From positions 238,407,199 to 238,471,198 of the forward strand of contig CM053027.1 in NCBI GenBank assembly GCA_028564925.1: DNA of 64,000 bases, written 5' to 3'. The stretch's first letter is position 1; each line of letters begins with the position of its first letter. Source of the DNA: Lithobates sylvaticus (taxonomy: Eukaryota; Chordata; Amphibia; Anura; Ranidae). Below, one piece after another: positions 33,819 to 45,365 of the stretch. The position numbers and the translations under genes are program-made. The notes under the pieces were generated by a model, which saw only the letters and a list, made by a program, of their open reading frames with translations, searched no databases and was not told where the DNA came from.

Positions 33819-34403
33819 TGCTTTCACTGTCAGAGCTGGTTTTGCTTTTTTGCACATGTGGTATATGCACTGGAGGTTAGTAGACCTGGAGATTAGTTAA
33901 AACAAAAATATACTTTCTGAAAGTAAAATTTTCTGGAGAATATAATGGTGGTCATTTTTGTTATGTAATAACGCAAGAGTTTATTAAACTTATATTATTA
34001 GTTTAAAAAAATGGACTAAAGTAAATTTTAGGACACATAAATACATTACCCACTTTTTTTGGTAAAAATATAAAAGATAAGGTTTTGGCAACCAACTTTG
34101 GTACCCAAAAATTGTTCTTAGGCAACGCTTTAAAAGCCTTTACAGCTCATCAGTTTAGAATTAACTTGGAGTGACAGTCCTAATATTATTGCTCCCACTG
34201 TGGCTTGCGTGACGATATGTAAAGTGTAACATAATCCACGTTTTCATATATAGCCACATCCAGCGAATGCGTTCACCTATGTATGTGTGTGTGTGGACGT
34301 GGGGAGGTGGTAAAAATGTGAGTCTTTCTTTATTTTTTTATTTGTTACTTAACCTTATTGATAATTGCCCCCTATGAGTCATATTGCTGGTGACAGGTTA
34401 TCT
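33819..34403. other. unassigned AT-rich stretch
   Basis: No open frame of interest, no tandem repeat and no terminal repeats seen. Confidence 0.5.
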
Positions 34404-34503
34404 TTAAAGTGGAGGCAATCGAGGGCCAATGCAGGGGCTTCGATCTCAGGTAAGTAATTCATAATGAGCTAGTATGCTATGCATACTAGCTCATTATGCC
34501 TTT

Positions 34504-37067
34504 TGCCGCGTACACACGTGCGGACTTTTGCCGGCGGACCTAGTCCAGCGGACAATCCCGCGGGACTTTCCAGCTGGGTCCGCTGGACTTTCCGAGCGTG
34601 TGGACTTGCCCACACACGCACGGACTTCTCCAGCGGATAATCCGCCGGCCAAAAGTCCGCGGGACTTTTGAAAATGAACGGACTTGCCCACACACGGAGC
34701 AGTCCGTTCATTTCGAACGTAACTTCAGGTTACGTAGCTAGCGTAGGCAGTAAATGCCGCCGCGCTAGCTCCGCAAGCTGGCATGGATTTAAAGGGAATC
34801 CCCACGCCGAAAAAACGGCGTGGGGGTTCCCCCCAAATCCATGTCAGACCCTCATCCGAGCACGCAGCCTGGCAGGCCAGGAAAGGGGTGGGGACGAACG
34901 AGCGCCCCCCCCCCTCCTGAGCCGTACCAGGCCGCGTGCCCTCAACATGGGGGGTGCCCTGGGGAAAGGGGGGCCGTGCGGCCCCCCCACCCCAAAGCAC
35001 CTTGTCCCCATGTTGATGAGGACAAGGGCCTCTTCCCGACAACCCTGGCCGTTGGTTGTCGGGGTCTGCGGGCGGGGGCTTATCGGAATCTGGGAGCCCC
35101 CTTTAATAAGGGGCCCCCCAGATACCGGCCCCCCACCCTATGTGAATGAGTATGGGGTACGATGTACCCCTACCCATTCACCTAAGGTGTAAAATGTAAA
35201 GTAAAAAAAAACACCCACACTTTTGAAAAAATAGTTTATTGCACTGCTCCGGGGGTCTTCTTCCGTCTTGGGGGTCTTCTCGCCGGACTCCCCCGCCATT
35301 TACCAAGCTCTTTTACCGAGCGGGGGAAGTCCGGCTACCTTCTTCGTCGTCGCCGCCGTCTGGGGGTCTCGATCCGCCTTCGGGGGGTCTTCTTCCGTCT
35401 TGGGGGTCTTCTCGCCGGACTCCTCCGCTCTCTTCTGCTCTTTTACCTAGCTCTTTCACGAGCGGGGGGAGTCCGGCTACCTTCTTCGTCGTCGCCGCCG
35501 TCGTCTGGGGGTCTCGATCCGCCTTCGGGGGTCTTCCGGGGGTCTCTTCTGTTCTTGCGGCGGTCGTCGTCTTCCGCGCCGCCGGCGCCTTCTCCTTCTT
35601 CTTGTCCTTCTTCTTGTTCTTCTTCTTCCGATGTTGACCCGACGCTCTCTCTGCCCGGAATGCCTGTGCCGCTCTGCGCTGAGACTTATATAGGGACATG
35701 GGGGACAGGGTCACATGCACATGTCACATGGTGACCCCGCCCCCTTGTGTTGTCACAGTCCCGGAGGATGCTGGGACTGTGACATCGCAAGGGGGCAGGG
35801 TCACCATGTGACATGAACATGTGACCCTGTCCCCCATGTCCCTATATAAGTCTCAGCGCAGAGCGGCACAGGCATTCCGGGCAGAGAGAGCGTCGGGTCA
35901 ACATCGGAAGAAGAAGAACAAGAAGAAGGACAAGAAGAAGGAGAAGGCGCCGGCGGCGCGGAAGACGACGACCGCCGCAAGAACAGAAGAGACCCCCGGA
36001 AGACCCCCGAAGGCGGATCGAGACCCCCAGACGACGGCGGCGACGACGAAGAAGGTAGCCGGACTCCCCCCGCTCGTGAAAGAGCTAGGTAAAAGAGCAG
36101 AAGAGAGCGGAGGAGTCCGGCGAGAAGACCCCCAAGACGGAAGAAAACCCCCGAAGGCGGATCGAGACCCCAGACGGCGGCGACGACGAAGAAGGTAGCC
36201 GGACTTCCCCCGCTCGGTAAAAGAGCTTGGTAAATGGCGGGGGAGTCCGGCGAGAAGACCCCCAAGACGGAAGAAGACCCCCGGAGCAGTGCAATAAACT
36301 ATTTTTTCAAAAGTGTGGGTGTTTTTTTTTACTTTACATTTTACACCTTAGGTGAATGGGTAGGGGTACATCGTACCCCATACTCATTCACATAGGGTGG
36401 GGGCCGGTATCTGGGGGGCCCCTTATTAAAGGGGGCTCCCAGATTCCGATAAGCCCCCGCCCGCAGACCCCGACAACCAACGGCCAGGGTTGTCGGGAAG
36501 AGGCCCTTGTCCTCATCAACATGGGGACAAGGTGCTTTGGGTGGGGGGGCCGCACGGCCCCCCTTTCCCCAGGGCACCCCCCATGTTGAGGGCACGCGGC
36601 CTGGTACGGCTCAGGAGGGGGGGGGCGCTCGTTCGTCCCCACCCCTTTCCTGGCCTGCCAGGCTGCGTGCTCGGATGAGGGTCTGACATGGATTTGGGGG
36701 GAACCCCCACGCCGTTTTTTTTCGGCGTGGGGAGTCCCTTTAAATCCATGCCAGGTCACGGAGCTAGCGCGGCGGCAGTAACTGCCTACGCTAGCTACGT
36801 AACCTGAAGTCACGTGCTAAATGAACGGACTTGCCGATGAGCGGCAAGTCCGTTCATTTCAAAAGTCCCGCGGACTTGCCCACTAACGGCGGGATTGTCC
36901 GCTGGACTGCCAAGTCCAGCGGATAATTTTTAAACCAAACTTAAAACTTTGGTCCGCCGGACTTTGGCGCCAAAAAGTCCGCCGGCGCCCACACACGAGG
37001 GGATTATCCGCTGGACTTCAGTCCAGAGGATAATCCCGCGGGATTGTCCCTTCGTGTGTACGCGGCA
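34504..37067. mobile_element. 2.56-kb palindromic element with TGCCGCGTACACACG ends
   Basis: The ends TGCCGCGTACACACG are perfect inverted copies; TTT lies on both sides (34501-34503 and 37068-37070), a 3-bp duplication. It is the same end family as 18768-20110. Subterminal GTCCGC/GGACTTTTG repeats fill the first 230 bases. The rest is two cassettes head to head about an axis near 35770: hairpin chains at 34855-35182 and 36349-36678, AATAAA-type signals near 35232-35238 (minus) and 36292-36298 (plus), purine-rich units, and promoter blocks at the axis. No transposase. Long open frames here are mirror translations of the purine-rich units. Confidence 0.8.
35680..35860. promoter_or_regulatory. 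putative divergent promoter at the axis of the 34504 palindrome
   Basis: CTTATATAGGGACATG (35687-35702) and CATGTCCCTATATAAG (35838-35853) are mirrored TATA boxes. Between them are CCCCGCCCCC, GTCACATGG/CCATGTGAC E-box-type sites and a central ACAGTCCC....GGGACTGT hairpin. The same blocks precede the unit in the 18768 element. Confidence 0.45.
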
Positions 37068-37117
37068 TTTGTCTTGCAGGGTGTATTTTTTTTTCAGAGG
37101 CTTTACTTCCTCTTTAA

Positions 37118-37728
37118 GGAGACATCAGGAGTTACCTATGGTCCCTAATGAAGCTGATAAAGCATAGATCGTGCTTCATCAGCTTCATTCCCGGTTATAG
37201 CAGCCCCCCCCCAGACAGTGAGCCCCTTCCACTCTACCCAATGACAGCTGACATCAGGGCCGATCCTGGGAGGGTGCGCAGGGTGCACTGCACCCAGGCG
37301 CCTCAGAGGTGGTGGCGCCGAAGTGCCAGAGTTCTCCCCTCCCTCCTCTCCTTGTGTATGTCCAGAACAACACCACTGTGAGCATAGGCAGCCCGTCCAG
37401 CCTGGCAGTGCTCGGGGGGAGGGGCTGCTCCTCTTCCTGACACGAGGGTTCTTCTAGTTCTGTTTTCAGTTGCTGCTGATGTGCGGGAATTAATTCCTCA
37501 CACTGGGACCCTGTACTGTCTCTGCCAACTCCAGCTGGAATGCCTCCCCCTCCCATCTCTATCTCAGACTGCAGAGAGAGAGAGAACCAAGGTGAGTCAG
37601 TGTTCAGTCGGCTGTGTGCTGGGGGATGGCATCCCCAGCATCCCTTTACACGGGCTCTGGGCTGTCCCTGTTCTAGGAGATGTTTTATTTATTGCCTGGT
37701 AGATTGTGTGTATATATATATATAATAT
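37118..37728. other. unassigned stretch with one hAT-like end
   Basis: CAGGGCCGATCCTGGGAGGG at 37257 resembles a hAT-type terminal repeat and matches, inverted, 45914-45929. The flanks are not duplicates, so a simple pair is not supported. A (TA)n tract at 37711-37726 is the entry point of the Ngaro element. Confidence 0.5.
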
Positions 37729-38219
37729 GTGGAAGGCCAACATGGTGGCCTGAATTTATGGGAGTAGCCCGGGAGGGTATTTAACCGGCCCACTCGCCTG
37801 TGCTCTTCGTCGGTTCCGGTGCGCGATATACTACGTCACTAAGCCGACTACTCGATTCGCCAGCGTTCGTGAGTGCCAGACGTCTCGTGGATTGTTCCCG
37901 TTCAAAGGTTTTGTACATTGTATCTGGCTCGGCTGCCGCAGGTAGGGGTCTCGTTTGACCATCATTTCACTTATGAACGTTAGTTACCTTGTCACGAATC
38001 TCGTTGTCCACATACGCACGAGTCATTCATTAGTACCCGTACGTTGCATCCGTACCACTATCTGCATAACAGTAGCCGGTCGCTACGCATCACCACTGAT
38101 TCGGAATCAGTTGCAGTAACATTTCACACGGTCACATTTCAGCCATTTCACCATTTCAGCCATTTCGCCATTTCACCGTCCTGCACCGGCACGCCGGTTC
38201 GAATCTAACCGCATCCGAT

Positions 38220-39000
38220 TCGTCCCGGTATGTCCCAGCAGTCGAACCCCATTTCAATACATGATCCAGGGAGCGGTCGTTTTTAGCCGCAATTTCTCGA
38301 CTCACCAGTCGAAAAACACCTCTGTCATGGCATCATTTAACTGTCACGTATCACGTTCCGATTCGAGTCTAGGCGCACCCCGGTGCCTCGATTCGTACCG
38401 GCGCGCCCCAGGTGCTCCCAGGCCCCATTTCATTTCATGCTCCAGAAGTACGGTCGCTGTCAGTCGAAAAAAATTTTAGGCTCACCGGTCGGCGCCTCTG
38501 TCACGGGAAAAACATTTCACCTCACGAGTCACGTTTTGATTCGAACGGTCGCACCCTCGCGTATCAGTTTCCCCTCCGACGTACCCCAGGTTTTGTCGGC
38601 CCCATTTCAGTAACCACCCCTGAGTCTGCCCGTCGTCGGTCGCAAAACCCGACCGACCGCTCCGCACCTCATAGAATGGTTCCCTTCATTTCTCTCACCG
38701 CCAGGCCGCACCCCGCTTCGAACCCAGTCGCACTGCGCGCCGGTTCGTACCGATGTGCCCTGAACATCCGTTGGCCTCATTTCAGTACATGCTCCAGAAG
38801 TCTGGTTCGTTGACAGTCGCCGTCGCGGCTCGACCGTTTCATACTCCTGTCATGCCAATCAGTTCGCTGTCACACAAAAACGTCCCGATCCAAATCCGAT
38901 GGCATCCACCATGCATCAGTTCGCCTCGACGTACCCCAGTCGAATTTGCCTCATTTCATTCCAATTCTCGATCAGTGTCACTCAGCAAGTCACACTCATA
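38220..39000 (+). repeat. degenerate tandem array of about 175 bp in the Ngaro leader
   Basis: The block CCATTTCA followed by (T/G)ACATGCTCCAGAAGT and GTCGAAAA recurs near 38249, 38422, 38601, 38776 and 38951, a spacing of about 173-179. Units are strongly diverged. It lies between A1 and ORF1, so it is part of the leader. Confidence 0.6.
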
Positions 39001-39433
39001 AACGACACTTTACGCCCACGACATGGCACAAACGTTCCTCATTTCACTCCAAAAAAAAAAAAAAAAAAAAAAAAATAAATATATATGAAAGAAAAAAAAA
39101 AAGTATATATGCATAGACGGGGGACACACCCCACGAGGCACACCTCACCAGTTGTCTTTATTTTCCTTCTCTAGGTCAGTCCAAGTTCAGTAGGTCCACC
39201 CTGCAACAGGTTGGACGGTATTTCTCCAGGTAAAATATAGAAACTCACCGTGTACACACATCCACGTACGTGCGCACACTTGTGCTTTCGAAAGCACAGC
39301 AGCTGGGTACGTATGTTTACACAAGGAAAGAAACAGTCTTGGCTTATCTCATCCCCTTAACAGGTCCGGTCGACCTTCTTGCGACCTCAGAAGCCACAAG
39401 ACATCGCCTCAGGGTACAGCCCATCCGAGGACC

Positions 39434-40582
39434 ATGCCTCAAGCGGGCAGCGAGGATCTCACCGCCCCCTTGTCACCTTCCCCAGTGTCTGTAAGCGACA
39501 GCAACCAGTCCCTCAGGGGATGGACCATCCCCAGGCTGACAGCAGAACTTAGACGCAGGGGCGTGCCGTTCCCCGCAACGGCCAAGAAGGCGGAGCTCTT
39601 CAGGCTCCTGTTCCCTCCTCCTGCCATGGCCGGGCCCAGCACTCAACAAGCTTCCCTCCAGTCTATATCTACGGCCATAGCACAACTCCACACCATGGTG
39701 TCGTCCTTGGCGCACACAGTCACGGATGTCCAAGCCAGAGTGACTCTCCTGGAAGCTCACCCGGCCCCGGCCGTCCCCGGCCCTGCCGCAATGCAGCCTC
39801 TAACACCAGTCGCCACAGGTACCGCAGGGACAAGTCCCGTCGTCTGCCCAGCACACCTGGTTCCAGCCAGCATTAAGAAGGACATACTGGATGGCAAGGA
39901 CGTCAACCTCGCCTCCCTACTCATATCAGTCCACGACCTAGCCAAAAACAAGGCCTATACCTGGGGAGATGTCTCGGTGGTCCTCAAAGCTAAGGACCCC
40001 AGACTCAACCGCAAATTGTCCGTCCCCGAATTCGCGTTGATATTTGGGATGTTTAGAGACGTCATATGCTCAGCTTCCCCCGGCAGAAGGGAAGAGCTGG
40101 ATTTATATCTCCACACCGTGGTAGACTTAGGCTACAAGTACGGCGGGTTCTCATTCTATGACTACCACCGTTCCTTTTCCGCAAAAGCAGCCGCCAGGAT
40201 GGCGCAGTTCCAGTCACCCACGGATTGGAGCCTAATGGACACAGAATTATTCTGTCGCCATTTTGCCGGTCTGCGCTCACCCTTGTGCGCAGTCTGCCAA
40301 TCCTCCACGCACACCGCCACCTGGTGCTCCAGTGTAACAGTCAGCCGCTCGGTCGAGTTTCCCTCGACCTCAGCTCCAGCTCAAAACCCGCCAGCACCGA
40401 CACAGAAACCCCAGGTCGACAAACTCGTACGCCCCGTCCGGACCATGGGAGGAGCGGCCATCTGTAATAATTACAACTACGGCTCGTGCAACTTCAGCCA
40501 ATGCAGGATGCTCCACGTGTGCGTCGAATGCCACAGGGCACACCCGAAAAATTTATGCGAGGTCAAGCCGAAAAACCTGTGA
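39434..40582 (+). CDS. Ngaro ORF1 (gag-like) with an N-terminal SAP-like motif
   Basis: 382 codons. Residues 25-60 (LRGWTIPRLTAELRRRGVPF with KKAELFRLL) read as a SAP DNA-binding motif. A coiled-coil-like stretch follows, then a core with NKAYTWGDVSVVLKA and FALIFGMFRDVICSA, and a C-terminus with two Cys/His clusters (CRHFAGLRSPLCAVC and YGSCNFSQCRMLHVC), possible zinc-binding. ORF1 of DIRS and Ngaro elements is believed to be the gag equivalent. It leads directly into the RT region. Confidence 0.7.
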   Translation: MPQAGSEDLTAPLSPSPVSVSDSNQSLRGWTIPRLTAELRRRGVPFPATAKKAELFRLLFPPPAMAGPSTQQASLQSISTAIAQLHTMVSSLAHTVTDVQARVTLLEAHPAPAVPGPAAMQPLTPVATGTAGTSPVVCPAHLVPASIKKDILDGKDVNLASLLISVHDLAKNKAYTWGDVSVVLKAKDPRLNRKLSVPEFALIFGMFRDVICSASPGRREELDLYLHTVVDLGYKYGGFSFYDYHRSFSAKAAARMAQFQSPTDWSLMDTELFCRHFAGLRSPLCAVCQSSTHTATWCSSVTVSRSVEFPSTSAPAQNPPAPTQKPQVDKLVRPVRTMGGAAICNNYNYGSCNFSQCRMLHVCVECHRAHPKNLCEVKPKNL

Positions 40583-40599
40583 CTGAGCCGCATAAACGT

Positions 40600-42172
40600 C
40601 CTATGGTTAGGAGTCTATCTGGACTCACACCCCACCCCCTCACTAGCCACGTTCCTCATACAAGGATTCACGGCGGGCTTCCACACCGGCCTTGTCTCCC
40701 TGCCCCACACTACCTACGAGTGTAGAAATCTCAAGTCAGCGGCCACGGATGAGAAAGCCATAGATTAACTACTCCTAGCCGAGCTGGAGCGAGGTTTCGT
40801 CATAGGTCCCTTCACACAACCCCCCTTCAACACCTGGAGAGTCAGCCCTATTGGGCTTGTCAAGGGCAAGTTCTCAAATAAAGTTTGTTTGGTGTACGAC
40901 CTGTCTGCGCCTCATTCTTGCCACGTCCCCAGCCTCAACTCCCTGATTCCCTCCGAGGAGTTCTCCTTAAAATACGCCTACGTCGACATGGCAATCCAGG
41001 CCATCCTCAAAGCAGGCACAGGGGCCTGGCTGTCCAAAGCCGACATATCGGACGCCTTCAAACTTCTGCCGATTCACCCGTCTCTCTGGTGTTGGCACGG
41101 TATCAAGTGGAGAGACAGGTACTACTTCGCCACCAAGCTCAGGTTCGGCTCCAAAAGTAGCCCCTGGCTCTTGGACACTTTCGCTCAATCCCTCACCTGG
41201 ATTCTCCTACACAAGGCCCAATGCACAGAAGTCATCCACTACCTGGATGACTTCTTACTGATAGAGTAGCCCAACGTGTCACCAGTAGACCTCGACAAGT
41301 TGAGAGTCGTCTTCCAGAACATCAATGTCCCCATAGCTGAGCACAAGGTCGACGGACCCGCACACTCCATCACCTTCCTCGGAGTTGTCTTGGACACATG
41401 CTCCATGCAGGCCAGCCTCCCCCTCGACAAGTTGACCCGCATCAGGGCAGTTCTTCAGGACTTCACCCGCACGAGAGGATGCACAATACGACAGCTCCAG
41501 TCACTACTTGGCATGCTCAATTTTGCCATGCGGATCATCCCTCAAGGTCGTTCCTTCATCTCACGGCTCTTAGTCTACCTGTCACAGGCACAAGACCCTG
41601 ATCAGATCCTCAACCTGGACGCCGCGGCCATAGCAGACCTAGCGATGTGGGAAGAATTCCTTTCCTCATGGAACGGAATATCCATGTTTATCCTGGCCAT
41701 CTCACCCTTCTCACCACAGGTGGTGACAGATGCCGCGGCCTCCACGGGCTTCGCAGCCATTTTTGGCCTCCATTGGTTCACTGGCCCTTGGCCCCCGCAG
41801 ATTCTCTCAATCCCAGGTTTCAGCCGGACTTCCCCCCTTTTCGAGCTCTACCCAATCGTGGCAGCCGCCAAACTTTGGGGTCACAACTGGACCGGGCAGA
41901 CGGTAAACTTCACGACGGACAACCAGGCCACGGCAGACATCGTCAACAAAGGCAGGTCCAAGTCACTCCCGGTGATGTCCTTCTTACGCAGGCTGGTCCA
42001 ACTGTCGCTACGGCTCCAGTTCAACATCCATTGCTCTTACATCCCAGGTAAATACAACGTGGCAGCGGACGCGCTGTCACGCTTTAACTTCGTCTCCTTC
42101 TTCCGACAGATACCAGAGGCCGATCGGGTGTCCGCCCCTATCCCCGCTTGGTCTCAGCTCACCCTAGACTAG
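40600..42172 (+). pseudogene. Ngaro reverse transcriptase and RNase H region
   Basis: Parts visible: RT core with VYDLSAPHS, ADISDAFKLLPIHP and the catalytic IHYLDDFLLI; then ITFLGVVLDT, RQLQSLLGMLNFAMRIIPQG and an RNase H stretch with TTDNQATADIVNKG and NVAADALSRF. The order RT-RNase H followed by the recombinase is that of Ngaro/DIRS. Broken in about two places. Confidence 0.8.
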
Positions 42173-43110
42173 ACCGATACCTACGTGGGGCCACCCAGCT
42201 CATCAACCAGTCCCTGTCTCGCAACACACTCAAAGCCTACCACGCAGCCTGGGACACGTTCAACAAGTTCCTAGCCACCAACGCCGTGTCAACACCCACA
42301 GACACCAGGCACATTCTGGCCTTCGTCTCACATTGCCACACACAGTTAAACCTATCCTACAACACCATCCGCCTGTACCTGGCCGGCGTACAGCACTTTT
42401 TGGCCCTTCAAGATCCCACTAGACCGTCTGTCTTCTCGTCCCACGCCGTCCGAGCCGTCCTACGCGGCGTCCAGAAGCAGCAACCAGCAAACAGAACCAG
42501 ACGTCGCCCCATCACGAGTGCCATCTTCCGCGAGATGTCCGCCATACTCGCTGGTTCCCCCTTTGGTGTCCTCCTCAGCCAGGTCATACAAGCCGCTATC
42601 TACCTGGCCTACTACGGGTTCCTACGTCCCAGCGAATTCACCTGTAACAGCTCGACCAGCCAAACCCTGTGCAGACGCCACCTAGTTCGCCATCAAGACC
42701 ACTTCGTGCTCCACCTCAGCGTCTCCAAGACTCAGCAAGCTGGCCACGGGGTGAACATCCATCTATACAGAACCGGCAATTCCTGGTGCCCAGTGACGGT
42801 TCTCAACCGCCTGCTCTCACTCCTGCCAGAACAAAGGGATACCGATCCCCTTCTGCCTTTCCCAGTCAAACCCCTAAGCACCTGCCAGTTCATGACACAC
42901 ATAAGGATTCTCCTCCGCAACCTACGCCTCAACCCCAGCGAATACTCCGGTCACTCTTTTCGGATCGGGGCCGCCTCAACCGCCTCACAGCATGGGGTCC
43001 CAGGCCACATCATCCAGAGACTCGGCAGATGGAAGTCAGCCTGCTTCACCCGGTATATACATGACCCACAGGTGGAAATGTCACGGGCCTTCGCCCAACT
43101 CACGCAGTAG
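42148..43110 (+). CDS. Ngaro tyrosine recombinase
   Basis: 320 codons. A SAM-like N-terminal half (SRNTLKAYHAAWDTFNKFL, YNTIRLYLAGVQHF) is followed by a catalytic half with YYGFLRPSEFT, the HxxR box in GHSFRIGAASTA, and LGRWKSACFTRYI, whose Tyr is the likely nucleophile. The protein joins the circular intermediate into DNA without a target duplication. The frame overlaps the end of the RNase H frame by about 25 bases. Confidence 0.85.
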   Translation: MVSAHPRLDRYLRGATQLINQSLSRNTLKAYHAAWDTFNKFLATNAVSTPTDTRHILAFVSHCHTQLNLSYNTIRLYLAGVQHFLALQDPTRPSVFSSHAVRAVLRGVQKQQPANRTRRRPITSAIFREMSAILAGSPFGVLLSQVIQAAIYLAYYGFLRPSEFTCNSSTSQTLCRRHLVRHQDHFVLHLSVSKTQQAGHGVNIHLYRTGNSWCPVTVLNRLLSLLPEQRDTDPLLPFPVKPLSTCQFMTHIRILLRNLRLNPSEYSGHSFRIGAASTASQHGVPGHIIQRLGRWKSACFTRYIHDPQVEMSRAFAQLTQ

Positions 43111-43581
43111 ACAATGCTAAAAATAAATAAACATCTTCAAACCCTACCTCAGTTTTTTGCCCCCTTATTTTGGCATACCGTCCATTAGACCAAGGCACAC
43201 TTCAGGTCCCTTTTCATGTTGTAGATCTTATGGTTAAGTTATTCCTCTTCAGACACGTATCGGCCATAGGGCTTCAACCATAAGTGGAAGGCCAACATGG
43301 TGGCCTGAATTTATGGGAGGAGCCCGGGAGGGTATTTAACCGGCCCACTCGCCTGTGGTCTTCGTCGGTTCCGGTGCGCGATACCAACCCTCCCATTCCC
43401 CCTTTCAAGGGCATTTCTCACAACATCACCCTCATCAAATACTCATTTCTAATCAGGGTATGCCCCCTTATTTTGGCATACCGTCCATTAGACCAAGGCA
43501 CACTTCAGGTCCCTTTTCATTTCCCTTCTGGTTAAGTTATTCCTCTTCAGACACGTATCGGCCATAGGGCTTCAACCATAA

Positions 43582-45065
43582 ATATATATATATATATAAA
43601 TCTACCTGCTCAGTGGTGAATCTCTCCACTGATCCCTATTGAGCATGCGGATAACAGGTCTATGTCTGCTCCGCTATGCAGAGCAGACACAGATAGAACA
43701 CACTCTCCTCTAATAGCAATTGGGTGTAAACAGACCTCCTGTGCATTTACATCCAACTGTCACCAGATCCAATCCACTAGACAGATGGGAAATGTTTTTA
43801 GCAGATCAAATCAGATGCAGGCAGGTGTTTATGGACACATGTCCATTTACATCTGCTTCTCCATAGAGGAGAATAGATGGTCCAATCATGTCCACCTGAA
43901 AAACAGACAGGCGGACGCCTTCGGAACATATGTGTGAAAGGAGCCTTAAGGCTGGGATCACAGTATTGCGAACTGGATGTAGGATCTCCGCATCCAGTTC
44001 ACATAGCAGGAGATTGTGCCTGGCTCTCTATGGAGCCGGTTCAGGCATCTCCGCAGCCGCTCCAGTGCGAATTTGCACAGGAGCCCTGTGCGTCTTTTGG
44101 TACATTTCAGGTCCAAATTCTGCCCAAAATTCGGGCTGAAATGGTGAACGGGGACGCACAGGACCCCTGCTGTGAGCCACATTGGAATGCAGTGTGAACT
44201 CAGCCTAAAGCAGTAGAAAACCACAGCACTTAAAAATAAAAATAAAACACCTGTAAGGCAATGGCATTATGTGCTAATATGCATTGGATATTAGCACATT
44301 ATGAAAAACGTACCTTAGAACAAAGCCCTCCAGCGCTGCGCTGACACCATTGACAGGGCGTCTATCTTCCCCCAGTCTCTCTTCTGGGTTAGCCGCCCTT
44401 GGTTGTATGAGCAGCTGGAGCTGCGATGATGTCACTCCCGCACATGCGCATAGGAGCCCTTGGCACCGGCACAAAGCTCTGTAGGTCCGGTACGGTATGC
44501 CGGACCTTCAGAGCACATGCACTGGTAACATCACAGGCTGTACCCAGGGTGAATATATCCTAAACAGTACATGTTTAGGAGATATTCATTTTACCTACAG
44601 GTAACCCTTATTATAGACTGTATTATAGGCTTACCAGTAGGTAAAAATCACAAAGCCAGCTTTACTACCACTTTTAAGGTAAACCTTGTACAATGTGTAC
44701 AACACAGTATCATACTACACATCAATCAGTTTTAAAGTAGAACTAATGACAAAAAAAAAGTGAGCTTTATAACTCCTGTCAGCTTCATTTAAAATGTTTT
44801 TTGCTGTTTGTGGTAGAAGGGGGGATTTGGGACAATCAGGGGATTTTTGCCTACACATTCACCGGTGTACGGCAAAAATCCTTGCACCAGCTCTGTGTGT
44901 GTCTAAAATGCCCCGCAGGGCTGTAACAAAGTCCCACCTCCTAGACGGCGCCTGTGAGATAGACGGAACACTGATCCAATGCAGTGAAATTGAATCAGTG
45001 TGACGTGTATCATAGGAGCTGCCAGTCGGTCTAGGAGGCTAGACTTTGTTACAGTGGTTGCCTCA
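43582..45065. other. MITE mosaic without genes
   Basis: A MITE-like unit at 43948-44206 has ends GGCTGGGATCACAG and GTGTGAACTCAGCC; TTAA precedes the left end and TAAA follows the right. 44255-44310 holds paired GTGCTAATAT/ATATTAGCAC. 44570-44640 holds further small inverted repeats, such as GTAGGTAA and TTACC. No open frame of interest. Confidence 0.5.
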
Positions 45066-45099
45066 AATCCAAGCTATGTGAGAGTAGGAGAGAGTAGGA

Positions 45100-45365
45100 G
45101 ATCACCGCCACTCTGTGTGAAGGCTGAAATTGGTGGGCACTGGGAGGCTGCAATTGGTGGGCACTGGTAGGCTGCATTTGGTGGGCACTGATAAGGCTGC
45201 ATTTGGTGGGCAACGATAAGGCTGCATTTGGTGGGCAACGATAAGGCTGCATTTGATGGGCACTGAAAAGGCTGCATTTGATGGGCATTGGTAAGCTGCA
45301 TTTGGTGGGCACTGGTGGGCTGCATTTGGTGGGCACTGATGAGGCTGCATTTGATGCATTGATCT
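45100..45365. repeat. minisatellite, about 27-bp unit (GGCTGCATTTGGTGGGCACTG)
   Basis: About ten imperfect units. Open frames on the minus strand (KCSLPVPT-like) are repeat artefacts. Confidence 0.9.

Larger units (their letters stand above)
34408..37113. mobile_element. TTAA-bounded repeat opened by the 34504 palindrome
   Basis: TTAA at 34404-34407 and 37114-37117. The ends AGTGGAGGCAAT and the inverted AGAGGAAGTAAAG are weakly alike. The remaining 95 left bases include the palindrome GAGCTAGTATGCTATGCATACTAGCTC. The rest is the inserted element. Confidence 0.55.
37729..43581 (+). mobile_element. Ngaro-type tyrosine-recombinase retrotransposon
   Basis: Complete split direct repeats: A1 (37729-37828), B1 (43158-43283), A2 (43284-43383) and B2 (43461-43581), the layout known for Ngaro elements. 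Between them are a 1.6-kb leader with a degenerate tandem array, ORF1 with a gag-like protein, RT/RNase H, and a tyrosine recombinase. It sits in a TA microsatellite, with TA repeats on both sides and no target duplication, as expected for recombinase-mediated entry. A1 and A2 differ at very few positions, so it is fairly young. It looks nearly whole; I count roughly two breaks, in the RT region. Fossil. Confidence 0.88.
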
